DNA from: Clostridium thermopalmarium DSM 5974
Lineage (GTDB): Bacteria > Bacillota > Clostridia > Clostridiales > Clostridiaceae
Length of the DNA stretch: 64,000 nucleotides
NCBI RefSeq assembly: GCF_002995795.1
Contig: NZ_PVXN01000012.1
Location: forward strand, 1-64,000
Reading direction: 5' to 3'
In this document: piece by piece, positions 24,314 through 33,498 of the stretch
Numbering within the stretch: position 1 is the first letter of the stretch
Layout: every line of letters starts with the position of its first letter
The notes under the pieces: model-generated
Seen by the model: only the letters and a program-made list of their open reading frames with translations
Databases searched by the model: none
Told to the model about the DNA's origin: nothing
Program-made: the position numbers and the translations under genes

Positions 24314-24583
24314 ATGAGTGAAGATATGGTAATGGGTATATTAAAAGATGCAATTTCAACAGGAATTTTAGCAGCAGCACCTATTTTAATTGTATCCATA
24401 GTAATAGGGCTTGTAATAAGCATATTTCAAGCAACTACTCAAATACAGGAGCAAACTTTGACCTTTGTTCCTAAACTTATTGGGGTGGCAGTAGTAGGAC
24501 TTATTACAGCTAAGTTTATAAATCAAACAGTTGTTGGGTTTGCTGAGAGAATATTTGCCATTATAGCTAACTTGACTAATTAG
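24314..24583 (+). CDS. fliQ: flagellar export gate protein FliQ
   Basis: An 89-residue protein with two membrane helices (about 14-38 and 52-75). It contains the family motif LVISIFQATTQIQEQTLTFV. FliQ packs around the FliP/FliR core. It begins 10 bases after fliP with TGAGGTGAT upstream and is followed after 12 bases by the fliR-flhB fusion. Confidence 0.95.
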   Translation: MSEDMVMGILKDAISTGILAAAPILIVSIVIGLVISIFQATTQIQEQTLTFVPKLIGVAVVGLITAKFINQTVVGFAERIFAIIANLTN

Positions 24584-24595
24584 GTGGGGTGAACT

Positions 24596-26428
24596 TTGAT
24601 TGATCTAACCTTTTTTACAGCATTTTTATTAATTTTTCTTAGAATGTCTTCATTTGTGATAGTCGTTCCTGTATTTTTCCCTAAAGGAACACCCCAAATA
24701 TTGAAGATTATGTTTAGTGTAATAATAGCTTTTATATTATTACCAATAATTGATTATTCACACTTAAGTAGTATAAATAGCAACTTTCAATTAATAATAT
24801 ATTGCTTAAGTGAAATAAGCACAGGGCTTACCTTCGGATTTATTACAAGTTTATGCTTTTATTGTATAAGGATAGCAGGGTCCTTGATGGATATGCAAGT
24901 TGGATTTTCAATGATGTCTATGTTCGATCCAAGCTCTGAAGGTAATGTAACTTTAATAGAGAGAATTCTCTATTGGTTTAGTTTAATAGCCTTTTTAATA
25001 GTAGATGGACATCATATGCTTATTAAAGTATTAGTAGAAAGTCTTAAAATTATACCATTAGGAAAATTTATTTTATCTCAAAAAAGCCCTATGTTTATTA
25101 TAGAAGTTTTTATTAAATATTTTGAATTAGGTTTGAGAATAGCAATACCTATAGTATTGATTATTATATTAGCAGATTTAACTATGGGACTTATGGCTAA
25201 GACTGTTCCACAGTTAAATATAATGATTTTAGGTCTTCCAGTAAAAATTTTACTAGGTTTAACAGTTTTATGTCTATGTCTTCCAGTGTTTTATAATATG
25301 TTTATTAATGCTTTTGATGATATACCAAGTGCTATAAGGCAACTTTATAAGCTAATACCTTTAGTTATAATCTTTGCATCAGATGATAAAACAGAAGAAG
25401 CTACTCCTCATAAACTGAGTGAAGCAAAGAAAAAAGGTCAAGTTCCAAGAAGTAAGGAGATTGGAAATGCCATTACTTTATTAGTTTCGACTATTATTTT
25501 AACAACTTTAGGGGAGTATGTTGTGAATTCTTTTAAGGAAGATATTATAGAATTTTTTACTGGATATTTAAATTTGGAGCTAAATGCAGATACTTTACAA
25601 TCAATTATTTTTACTATTATGTTAAGATTTGCTATGGTTTTTTTCCCTGTTGTATTGCCTATTATGATTATGGGAATAGCAGCAAGTTTCCTTCAAACGG
25701 GATATATAAATACAACAGAACCATTGAAGCCTCAGTTTTCTAAGATAAATCCTATAAATGGATTTAAAAGAATGTTTTCTACTAGAACTGTAATTGAACT
25801 TATTAAAGACATTGCTGTAATTTCAATAGTAGGATTTGTAGGCTATGAATTTTTAAAAAGCAATTTTAGAAAAGTCTTAACTATGGGGAATTTAAAATTC
25901 CCCATAATTATAACCACCTTTTTAAAGTTGGCTTCTAATGTATTTTTTAGAATAGCTTTAGTTATGGCAGTTATAGCAATACTAGATTTTGTTTATCAAA
26001 AGTTTCAATTTAAGAGAGATATGAGGATGACAAAGCAGGAAGTAAAAGAGGAATTTAAGCAGATGGAAGGAGATCCTCAGGTAAAAGGAAAGATAAAACA
26101 GAAGCAAAGAGAAATTGCTGCAAGAAGAATGATGCAAAGTGTTCCAAATGCTTCTGTTGTAATTACAAACCCTACCCATATTGCAGTAGCTTTAAAGTAT
26201 GAAGAGGGGAAGAATAATGCTCCTGTTCTTGTTGCAAAAGGGAGTGGGTACGTGGCAATAAAAATTAAGGAAATTGCAAAAGAAAGTGGTGTACCAATTA
26301 TAGAGAATAAGCCTTTAGCAAGATTAATATTTAACGAAGTAGAATTAGAAAGGGAAATTCCTTCAGAAATGTATCAAGCTGTAGCTGAAATTTTAGCACT
26401 AGTATATAAACTGAGAAGAAGAAAATAG
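24596..26428 (+). CDS. fliR-flhB: FliR-FlhB fusion protein of the export gate
   Basis: One uninterrupted 610-residue frame starting at TTG, with AGGTGGGGTG upstream. Residues 1-258 are FliR: six membrane segments, with QVGFSMMSMFDPSSEGN and PQLNIMILGLPVKILLGL. Residues 263-610 are FlhB, from DDKTEEATPHKLSEAKKKGQ. Four membrane helices follow, then the cytoplasmic domain with the autocleavage motif Asn525-Pro526-Thr527-His528 (VVITNPTHIAVAL). FlhB closes the gate and, by self-cleavage between Asn and Pro, switches export to filament proteins. Natural FliR-FlhB fusions are known in clostridia. flhA follows after 12 bases. Confidence 0.95.
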   Translation: MIDLTFFTAFLLIFLRMSSFVIVVPVFFPKGTPQILKIMFSVIIAFILLPIIDYSHLSSINSNFQLIIYCLSEISTGLTFGFITSLCFYCIRIAGSLMDMQVGFSMMSMFDPSSEGNVTLIERILYWFSLIAFLIVDGHHMLIKVLVESLKIIPLGKFILSQKSPMFIIEVFIKYFELGLRIAIPIVLIIILADLTMGLMAKTVPQLNIMILGLPVKILLGLTVLCLCLPVFYNMFINAFDDIPSAIRQLYKLIPLVIIFASDDKTEEATPHKLSEAKKKGQVPRSKEIGNAITLLVSTIILTTLGEYVVNSFKEDIIEFFTGYLNLELNADTLQSIIFTIMLRFAMVFFPVVLPIMIMGIAASFLQTGYINTTEPLKPQFSKINPINGFKRMFSTRTVIELIKDIAVISIVGFVGYEFLKSNFRKVLTMGNLKFPIIITTFLKLASNVFFRIALVMAVIAILDFVYQKFQFKRDMRMTKQEVKEEFKQMEGDPQVKGKIKQKQREIAARRMMQSVPNASVVITNPTHIAVALKYEEGKNNAPVLVAKGSGYVAIKIKEIAKESGVPIIENKPLARLIFNEVELEREIPSEMYQAVAEILALVYKLRRRK

Positions 26429-26440
26429 AGGGTGAATGTT

Positions 26441-28510
26441 TTGGAAAGTGGTAGAAAACTAAAACTCAATGCAAAAAATTATTTGGATATGGCAGTAGCC
26501 TTTGGGGTTATGGGAATAGTTATGATGATAATTATACCTATGCCAACTACGCTTTTAGATGTTTTTATAGCTTTTAATATAACTATTGCTACAATTACTT
26601 TGTTATTAACTATGTTTACAACAGAGGTACTGCAATTTTCAGTATTTCCAACTCTTCTTTTAATAACCACCTTGTTTAGATTAGGACTTAATATATCTTC
26701 TACAAGGCTTATATTAAAAGATGCATATGCAGGAAAAATAATTGAGACCTTTGGTAACTTTGTTACTGGAGATAATTATGTAGTTGGAATAATTATATTT
26801 TTAATTATAGTAGTTATTCAATTTGTTGTAATTACTAATGGTGCAGGCAGAGTATCTGAAGTATCTGCAAGATTTACATTGGACGCTATGCCTGGGAAGC
26901 AGATGAGTATAGATGCGGATTTAAATGCAGGACTTATATCAGAAGTTGAAGCAAGGCAGAGGCGTGAAAAGATTCAAGAAGAGGCAAATTTTTATGGAGC
27001 AATGGATGGTGCTTCAAAATTCGTAAAAGGAGATGCCATAGCAGGAATTATTATTACCATTATAAATATTGTTGCAGGAATCATAATTGGAGTTATTATG
27101 AAAGGAATGTCTGCTAGTGATGCTGCTGAAACTTATATAAAACTTACTGTAGGTGATGGCCTTGTATCCCAGATACCTGCTCTTTTGATATCTACTGCCT
27201 CAGGTATATTGGTAACTCGTTCTTCTGCAAGTGAGAATTTTGGTAACTTACTGGTAAAACAATTAACAGGTTTTCCTAAGGTCTTAGCAGTTGCTTCTGC
27301 AATGCTTTTATTTTTAGGACTTATACCTGGACTACCTAAGATGGCTTTTCTTATATTGGCAGTTGCTACAGGATTAAGTGCATACCTTTTATATAAAGAT
27401 GAAAAGGAGCAAATTATTCAACAGATTCAGACAGAACAAGAAGAACTTATTGAAACAGAGAGAAGAGAGCCTGAGAATGTGACGAGCCTAATTTCTGTGG
27501 AACCAATGGAAATAGAAATAGGGTATGGCTTAATTCCACTTGCAGATGAGGCGTCAGGAGGAGATCTTCTTCAGAGAATTGCTTCTGTACGACGCCAATG
27601 TGCTATTGAAATGGGAATTATAGTTCAACCTATAAGAATAAGAGATAATTTGCAGTTAAAGACAAATGAGTATGTAATAAAAATAAGGGGCACTGTTATA
27701 GCAAAAGGTGAACTTATGCCAAATATGCTTCTTTGCATGGATCCTACTGGAGAAAACATAGAACTTCAGGGAATTAGAACAATTGAGCCAACCTTCAATT
27801 TACCTGCATTATGGATAAATAATGATCAAAGAGAAGAAGCAGAGATTAAGGGATTAACAGTAGTAGATCCTACCACTGTTATGGTTACTCACTTAACAGA
27901 AACCATAAAAGCTCATTCTTACGAATTGCTCGGAAGACAGGAAACAAAATTAATATTGGATACAGTAAAAGAAAAATACAATACTGTCGTGGAAGAGCTT
28001 ATTCCTGACTTAATGACTATAGGAGAAGTTCAGAAGGTTCTTCAGAATCTTTTAAGAGAAAAAGTACCAATAAAAGACATGGTAACAATATTGGAGTCTT
28101 TAGCTGATAATTCAAGGAATACAAAGGATATAGAAGTGCTTACAGAATACGTAAGGTTTGCACTTGCAAGAAATATTTGCAACCCTTTAGTTGATGAAAA
28201 TGGAGTAATTACAGTAGCTATACTTTCGCCAGAGCTAGAAGAGATAATAGGAAATAATATTCAAAAATCTATGCAGGGTTCATTCCCAGCAGTTGATCCA
28301 GAAACTACAGGAAAAATATTTGAATCCATAAAAAATATTATAGACACTGTGCATTTTTATGAGAACCAGCCTGTAATTTTAGTTTCCCCTAAGGTAAGAC
28401 CAGCATTTAGAAAACTTACTGAAATGGTATTTCCTAATTTAACAATAATATCTTTAAATGAAGTACCAAATGATGTAGAAATTAGAACTGAAGGAGTTGT
28501 GACTTGCTAA
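26441..28510 (+). CDS. flhA: flagellar export protein FlhA
   Basis: A 689-residue protein starting at TTG, with AGAGGGTG 7 bases upstream; an in-frame GTG at 26432 lies within that RBS. The N-terminal half has about eight membrane segments and the family signature RVSEVSARFTLDAMPGKQMS, then DADLNAGLISEVEAR. The C-terminal cytoplasmic domain (about 350-689) binds export chaperones and substrates. FlhA is the proton-driven engine of the export gate. Its stop overlaps flhF. Confidence 0.97.
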   Translation: MESGRKLKLNAKNYLDMAVAFGVMGIVMMIIIPMPTTLLDVFIAFNITIATITLLLTMFTTEVLQFSVFPTLLLITTLFRLGLNISSTRLILKDAYAGKIIETFGNFVTGDNYVVGIIIFLIIVVIQFVVITNGAGRVSEVSARFTLDAMPGKQMSIDADLNAGLISEVEARQRREKIQEEANFYGAMDGASKFVKGDAIAGIIITIINIVAGIIIGVIMKGMSASDAAETYIKLTVGDGLVSQIPALLISTASGILVTRSSASENFGNLLVKQLTGFPKVLAVASAMLLFLGLIPGLPKMAFLILAVATGLSAYLLYKDEKEQIIQQIQTEQEELIETERREPENVTSLISVEPMEIEIGYGLIPLADEASGGDLLQRIASVRRQCAIEMGIIVQPIRIRDNLQLKTNEYVIKIRGTVIAKGELMPNMLLCMDPTGENIELQGIRTIEPTFNLPALWINNDQREEAEIKGLTVVDPTTVMVTHLTETIKAHSYELLGRQETKLILDTVKEKYNTVVEELIPDLMTIGEVQKVLQNLLREKVPIKDMVTILESLADNSRNTKDIEVLTEYVRFALARNICNPLVDENGVITVAILSPELEEIIGNNIQKSMQGSFPAVDPETTGKIFESIKNIIDTVHFYENQPVILVSPKVRPAFRKLTEMVFPNLTIISLNEVPNDVEIRTEGVVTC

Positions 28511-29631
28511 TGATAGTTAAGAAGTATGTTGTTACCAGCATGAATGAAGCTATGGATAGGATAAGGCAGGAATTAGGTAAAGATGCAATAATAATAAGTC
28601 AGAGAAAGATAAAAAGACCTGGATTAAGAGGGCTGTTTTCCCCAAAGATTTTAGAAGTTACAGCAGCTGTTGATAGTAAAAAAAGCGACATAGATGAAAA
28701 TATGAAAAATAGTATAGATGCCATAAAAAAGGTTATGGAGAAAAAGAGTCCAAGCACAAAAGATAAAGTTTATGATGAAAAATATTTTCCTAAGGATGAG
28801 ATTTTAGCAGAAATGCAACAGATGAAAGAGATGATAGCCAATATAAGCCAAACTGCGATTACTACAACAGATTTAAATAAAAGCAAACTATATAAAACTT
28901 TGGAGGAAAGTGGCTTAAATGAAAGGGTAATAAAAAAAATATTAACAAGGGTCAGAGATATGGATGAAAGTATTGAAGAAGAGGAGAAAGTTAAAATTGC
29001 AATCGAAGATATGATAAACATATCTCATTCGAATATGGAGGGGCCAGTAGTGTTTGTGGGCCCTACAGGAGTAGGAAAAACTACTACTATAGCAAAGATT
29101 GCAGGAAAACTTGCTCTTATAGAAAAGAAAAAGGTTGGACTTATAACTGTGGATACATATAGGATTGGAGCAGTAGAACAACTAAGTACTTATGCTGATA
29201 TAATGTCTATACCTTTTGAAGCTGTATTTTCTGTAAAGGAAATGGGTAGCGCATTAGAGAGTATGAAGGACTGTGAAGTAATTTTAATAGATACTACAGG
29301 AAGAAATAGCAAAAATGCTATGCAAATTGCGGAACTTAATTCTTTTGTTCAAAAAGCTAATTCTAAGAATATATATATGGTCATAAGCAGTACTACAAAA
29401 AATAAGGATATAGATGCTATTTTACAAGGGTATAAGGTCCTTAATTTCAATAACGTTATAATAACCAAGTTAGATGAAACAACTACCTATGGATCCATAC
29501 TCAATATTTTAGATAGTGCAGAGAAACCTTTAAGCTTTGTGACTACTGGACAAAATGTTCCAGATGATTTTAAAGAATTAACTGCGGAGGAGATTAGCAG
29601 ACTTATACTAGGAGAGGATCTTATATGTTAG
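28504..29631 (+). CDS. flhF: flagellar placement GTPase FlhF
   Basis: A 375-residue SRP-family GTPase that controls flagellar number and placement. The TTG at 28504 has AAGGAG exactly 7 bases upstream; the ATG at 28510, which overlaps the flhA stop, has a 13-base gap. The variable basic N-domain (1-175) is followed by the G domain. The latter has GPTGVGKT (Gly186-Thr193), then VGLITVDTYRIGAVEQLSTY, DTTGRN and TKLDE. The next gene encodes its partner FlhG. Confidence 0.95.
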   Translation: MLMIVKKYVVTSMNEAMDRIRQELGKDAIIISQRKIKRPGLRGLFSPKILEVTAAVDSKKSDIDENMKNSIDAIKKVMEKKSPSTKDKVYDEKYFPKDEILAEMQQMKEMIANISQTAITTTDLNKSKLYKTLEESGLNERVIKKILTRVRDMDESIEEEEKVKIAIEDMINISHSNMEGPVVFVGPTGVGKTTTIAKIAGKLALIEKKKVGLITVDTYRIGAVEQLSTYADIMSIPFEAVFSVKEMGSALESMKDCEVILIDTTGRNSKNAMQIAELNSFVQKANSKNIYMVISSTTKNKDIDAILQGYKVLNFNNVIITKLDETTTYGSILNILDSAEKPLSFVTTGQNVPDDFKELTAEEISRLILGEDLIC

Positions 29632-30494
29632 ACCAGGCTCAAAGACTTAGGCAATTGGTGAAAGAAAAAAGTATAGATATTGAAAGAACTGGAGATGAAG
29701 CAAAGATTATTACAGTGACTTCTGGAAAAGGGGGAGTAGGTAAGAGTAATTTTGTTGTGAATTTAGGCATTACCCTTCAAAAGATGGGAAAATCTGTTTT
29801 AATCTTTGATGCTGATGTGGGAATGGGTAATGATGATGTTCTAATGGGCTTTTTACCCAAGTATAATGTATATGATGTAATATTTAAAAATAAGAAAATA
29901 GAGGATGTTATAATAGAAGGACCTTTTGGAGTGAAGCTTCTACCAGGAGGTACAGGCATTAATAAAGTAGATGAGATAGATGAGAAAAGAAGAAGTGAGT
30001 TCCTTAACAAGTTAAGTGCTTTAAAAGGATTCGATTTTATATTAATGGATACAGGAGCTGGAATAAATAGAACTGTTCTTGGATTTATAAAATGTTGTGA
30101 AGAGCTTATTATAGTTACAACTCCAGAACCTACAGCTTTGACAGATGCCTATAGCCTTATTAAAGTTGTTAATCATTTTAACCTTAGGAATACAGCAAAG
30201 ATCGTAGTGAATAGGGTAATAGATGCTAAGGAAGGCGAATTAATTTTTAATAGGTTTAGCAGTGTAGTAAATAAATTTTTGAGTATGAGAGTAGAGCATC
30301 TTGGCAGTATATCAGAAGATAGAAAACTTATACAGTCTGTAAGGAAGCAAAAACCTCTTGCAGTGAATTTCCCTGAATGTGATGCAGCTTTAGATATTAG
30401 AAATATAGCATTAAAGCTATGCGGAGAAAATATAGGGCAAAAGGGTGAGGGAATACAAGGATTGTTTAAAAAAATATTTACTATCTTTTCATAA
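29625..30494 (+). CDS. flhG: MinD-like ATPase FlhG (YlxH)
   Basis: A 289-residue ParA/MinD-type ATPase that regulates FlhF and flagellar number. The deviant Walker A is SGKGGVGKS with Lys40. The switch regions DADVGMGNDDVLMG and LMDTGAGI are present. The N-terminal DQAQRLRQLV is the FlhF-activating motif of FlhG. It overlaps flhF by 7 bases. Confidence 0.94.
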   Translation: MLDQAQRLRQLVKEKSIDIERTGDEAKIITVTSGKGGVGKSNFVVNLGITLQKMGKSVLIFDADVGMGNDDVLMGFLPKYNVYDVIFKNKKIEDVIIEGPFGVKLLPGGTGINKVDEIDEKRRSEFLNKLSALKGFDFILMDTGAGINRTVLGFIKCCEELIIVTTPEPTALTDAYSLIKVVNHFNLRNTAKIVVNRVIDAKEGELIFNRFSSVVNKFLSMRVEHLGSISEDRKLIQSVRKQKPLAVNFPECDAALDIRNIALKLCGENIGQKGEGIQGLFKKIFTIFS

Positions 30495-30506
30495 GGAGGA
30501 ACATAA

Positions 30507-31163
30507 ATGGCTGAACTAAAATTTAAGGTGAATAACAGAGTAGAAATAATATCTGAGGAAGGAGTATTTATCTGCGATATTCAAGATATTAAAGATGAAT
30601 ATATAGCTATAAGCATTCCAATAAAAGATTTTCAATACTTACCCTTAAGAAAAGATGAAAAAATTGAAGTTTTATATTATGACGATGGGAGTATATATAA
30701 GTTTTCCTCCATAGTTGTTAAAAGAGATAAATCTAATATACCATTGATTTGGATAAGTATGCCTAATAAGTTTGAAAAAATTCAAAGGAGAAAGTTTGTT
30801 CGTGTACCTTTGGTTTATGAAACAAAATGTGCTTTAGTAAATAGAAATTTGGAATTAAGTAAAAAAGAGCTGTGTAATGTAAGATTTCAAAAAGGAACTA
30901 TATTAGATTTAAGTGGAGGAGGAGTTAGGCTTAAAACAGATATAGCAGCTCAAAAAGATGATGTATTAGCTTTAATTATACCTATAAGTAGGGGGCATAT
31001 TATTGTAAAAGGAGAGGTGAAAAGGACCTCAACAGATGAATTAGGAGAGATGGTTTATGGCATAAATTTTATAGACTTGAAGACTATGGAGCAGGAAAAG
31101 ATAATAAGGTTTGTATTTCAGGTTATGAGAGAACACATGAAAAAGGGGTTAAGGGAGGAGTAA
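30507..31163 (+). CDS. flagellar brake protein, YcgR/PilZ domain
   Basis: A 218-residue protein with an N-terminal YcgR-type domain (about 1-95) and a C-terminal PilZ domain (about 97-212). The c-di-GMP contact residues are seen as RRKFVRVP (RxxxR) and DLSGGGVRL (D/NxSxxG). Such proteins bind c-di-GMP and slow or bias the motor. Placement between flhG and the sigma factor gene ties second-messenger control to the operon. RBS AAGGAGG. Confidence 0.9.
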   Translation: MAELKFKVNNRVEIISEEGVFICDIQDIKDEYIAISIPIKDFQYLPLRKDEKIEVLYYDDGSIYKFSSIVVKRDKSNIPLIWISMPNKFEKIQRRKFVRVPLVYETKCALVNRNLELSKKELCNVRFQKGTILDLSGGGVRLKTDIAAQKDDVLALIIPISRGHIIVKGEVKRTSTDELGEMVYGINFIDLKTMEQEKIIRFVFQVMREHMKKGLREE

Positions 31164-31165
31164 AT

Positions 31166-31894
31166 ATGTCCATAGCTAGCAGTATAGATGTAAGAGAGCA
31201 AATAGTAAAAAGATATATTCCATTAGTAAAATATATTGCTTCTAGAGTAATTATAGGAAAGAGCAAGTATATAGAGTTTGAGGACTTGCTTAGTTATGGT
31301 ATGGTAGGACTTATGGATGCTTTAAATAAGTTTGATGAGAGTAAGGGCATGAAGTTTTCAACTTATGCTTCAATACGTATAAGGGGCTCTATGATAGATG
31401 AGATTAGAAAAAATAGTCCTATCTCGAAAGGTGCTATGGATAAATTAAATAGATATAATACTGCGATAGAGCTGCTTCAAAAGAAAAATTTAAAGGATCC
31501 AAGCAATATAGAGATAGCAGAGGAACTTGGTATAACTGTAGAAGAAGTAGGAGAGATAGAGAATTTTATAAATTATATATCAGTTGTATCTCTTGAAGAC
31601 TTAATTTTTTCGGAAGATGATGATATGTCTTTAATGGGAACCATTGAAGACAAAAAGAGTCCTAATCCTGAAAATGCCTTAGAGGAACAGGAAAAAATTG
31701 AATATTTAACAAAAGCGTTGGAGATGTTAAATGAAAAGGATAGGACTGTATTATCTTTGTATTATTATGAAGGAATGACATTAAAAGAGATTGGGAAAGT
31801 ACTAGGAGTTTCAGAATCTAGGGTATGTCAACTTCACAGTAGGGCTATAATTCATCTCAGAAAGATGATGAGTAAGCTTAAATACGAAATTTAA
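31166..31894 (+). CDS. fliA: RNA polymerase sigma factor for flagellar genes, FliA/SigD/WhiG family
   Basis: A 242-residue sigma-28 factor. Region 2 is seen in YIEFEDLLSYGMVGLMDALN and FSTYASIRIRGSMIDEIRKN. Region 3 spans about 95-140. Region 4 has TVLSLYYYEGMTLKEIGKVL and GVSESRVCQLHSRAI. It recognises TAAA-N15-CCGATAA-type promoters, and one excellent and two good matches occur in this window (2976-3002, 3967-3993 and 10222-10248). The anti-sigma factor gene flgM is not here. Confidence 0.96.
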   Translation: MSIASSIDVREQIVKRYIPLVKYIASRVIIGKSKYIEFEDLLSYGMVGLMDALNKFDESKGMKFSTYASIRIRGSMIDEIRKNSPISKGAMDKLNRYNTAIELLQKKNLKDPSNIEIAEELGITVEEVGEIENFINYISVVSLEDLIFSEDDDMSLMGTIEDKKSPNPENALEEQEKIEYLTKALEMLNEKDRTVLSLYYYEGMTLKEIGKVLGVSESRVCQLHSRAIIHLRKMMSKLKYEI

Positions 31895-31913
31895 GTAAGG
31901 AGTTGACTAAGAT

Positions 31914-32456
31914 ATGGGTACGGCCATAACTCTGCTTATAATTGGACTAGCTTTGATAGTTTTAAATTTAAGAGCTATAAAAAAAGAAAAAAATTCTTTT
32001 CAAGGAATTCTTAATACAGCAGAAACAGATATGAAAGATATAGAAGTAGAAATAGGCAAACTTCGTAAGGAATTTGCAGAAACCTTATTAGAAGTTCAAA
32101 CTCAAATAGTTAGTTTGGAAAAAAGTATAGAGAATAATAAAGGCATATACGATAATAAAAGCATAGAAAATGATGAAAGTGACGAAACAATGGAATTAGA
32201 TACTGTACATAAAAAAATATATAAAGATATAGTAGATTATAACGATAACATAATTGATGTTGTAGATATTGATTTTAGTAAAATAAACAATATCAATGAA
32301 GAAATTAGTGAAGATAAAGAAGAAAAAAATAATAATATAAAGATAAATGAAATTAAAAAACTTATAGATGAGGGACTTAGTACTGAGGAGATAGCAGATA
32401 AGCTAAAAATAGGTAAGGGGGAAATACTATTAATAAAAGATCTATACTTAAAATAA
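31914..32456 (+). CDS. DUF6115-like membrane-anchored flagellar operon protein
   Basis: A 180-residue protein with an N-terminal membrane helix (about 4-21). A coiled-coil region (about 30-85) and an Asn/Asp/Glu-rich linker follow. A C-terminal helix-turn-helix-like segment, EIKKLIDEGLSTEEIADKLK then GKGEILLIKDLYL, is the conserved end of the family. Its role is unknown. The 3' end overlaps the next, ATT-initiated frame by 28 bases. Confidence 0.75.
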   Translation: MGTAITLLIIGLALIVLNLRAIKKEKNSFQGILNTAETDMKDIEVEIGKLRKEFAETLLEVQTQIVSLEKSIENNKGIYDNKSIENDESDETMELDTVHKKIYKDIVDYNDNIIDVVDIDFSKINNINEEISEDKEEKNNNIKINEIKKLIDEGLSTEEIADKLKIGKGEILLIKDLYLK

Positions 32457-32683
32457 AAGACATTATAGATTTTTTAAGTGACAGAAGAGTTCTTATAGGA
32501 ATAGGTATAGGAATTATTATTTCAACGTTACTCATGATAAATGTAAAAATAAGAACTAATTTATCCAGATACGAAATTGAAATGAAAGCAAGAGAATATG
32601 GAATGGAATATAAAAGTGAACATAAAGTTATAGAAGAAACGTCTAGTTATAATAATTTAAAAAACGATGAGGTGAAAAAATGA
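32429..32683 (+). CDS. small membrane protein with an apparent ATT start
   Basis: A frame of 84 codons plus TGA runs from ATT at 32429 and overlaps the next gene (ATGA). No ATG, GTG or TTG exists in this frame before codon 36 (32534), which would remove the only membrane segment. AAGGGGG at 32415-32421 lies 7 bases before the ATT, an ideal RBS placement that serves no other start. The product has a basic N-terminus (NKRSILKIK), one membrane helix (about 21-39, VLIGIGIGIIISTLLMIN) and a charged helical tail. Tight packing inside the operon supports a real gene. ATT initiation is known from infC and would suggest limited translation. I do not recognise the family. Confidence 0.6.
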   Translation: MNKRSILKIKDIIDFLSDRRVLIGIGIGIIISTLLMINVKIRTNLSRYEIEMKAREYGMEYKSEHKVIEETSSYNNLKNDEVKK

Positions 32684-33474
32684 TTAGAGGAATATATACT
32701 GCGGTTTCAGGCCTTGTTACTCAGGAAGCAAAGCAGGATGTTATAAGCAATAATCTAGCAAATGTAAATACTGTGGGATATAAAAAAGATAATTTAATAG
32801 CTAAAAAATTTGATGATGTATTGATGCAAAATTATGATAAGATTGTAAATGGACAAAATGTTAGAAATGTCATAGGAAGTTTATCTATGGGAAGCAAAAT
32901 AGATGAGACCTATATAAACTTTAATCAGGGTACAATTGAAGCTACTGATAAGGATACTGATTTTGCAATAGAAGGAAGAGGATTTTTTACAGTAGCAAGA
33001 AATAATGGTATAGAAACTCAAAATTACTATACAAGAGATGGACATTTTCATGTAAATAGTAATGGATATTTAGTAAATGACATGGGAGATATGGTATTAG
33101 GAAGAAATGTTAGCTCAGGAGCATTAGAACCTATTAATGTTATAGTAAATGGTGATATAGCAAGTATTAAATGTAGTGCAAATGGTGATATAAGTTTAAA
33201 TAATACTCCTGCTTATCAATTAGAAATAGTAGATTTTGAAGACTATACAACGCTAAATAAGATTGAAGACAATCTTTATAGAGGAGAAAATCCTGTTCAA
33301 CTTACAGATAAAAAGGTAGTTCAAGGATCCTTAGAAAGATCTAATGTAGACGTTATGAGTGAGATAGCAGATATGATGATGACTTTGAGAACATTTGAAA
33401 GTAATCAAAAGGTTGTTCAAGCTTTAGATGAGACTTTGGGAAAAACTGTTAATGAAGTTGGAAAAGTTGGTTAA
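32680..33474 (+). CDS. flgF: flagellar rod protein, FlgF/FlgG family (FlhO-like)
   Basis: A 264-residue distal rod-type protein. It opens with MIRGIYTAVSGLVTQEAKQD, then SNNLANVNTVGYKKDN. In the middle is TDFAIEGRGFFTV with YYTRDGHFHVNSNGYLV. The C-terminal segment has VVQGSLERSNVDVMSEIADM, the flg_bbr_C pattern. It is the first of two paralogous rod genes; FlgF versus FlgG naming within such pairs is uncertain. It starts inside the end of the ATT-initiated frame. Confidence 0.85.
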   Translation: MIRGIYTAVSGLVTQEAKQDVISNNLANVNTVGYKKDNLIAKKFDDVLMQNYDKIVNGQNVRNVIGSLSMGSKIDETYINFNQGTIEATDKDTDFAIEGRGFFTVARNNGIETQNYYTRDGHFHVNSNGYLVNDMGDMVLGRNVSSGALEPINVIVNGDIASIKCSANGDISLNNTPAYQLEIVDFEDYTTLNKIEDNLYRGENPVQLTDKKVVQGSLERSNVDVMSEIADMMMTLRTFESNQKVVQALDETLGKTVNEVGKVG

Positions 33475-33498
33475 ATTTCATATAGGAGGCACTAATTT

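Noticed and set aside
32534-32683. ATG start for the small membrane protein in the flagellar operon
   Set aside because: It would give 49 residues without most of the membrane helix, has no RBS, and ignores the well-placed AAGGGGG upstream of the ATT.
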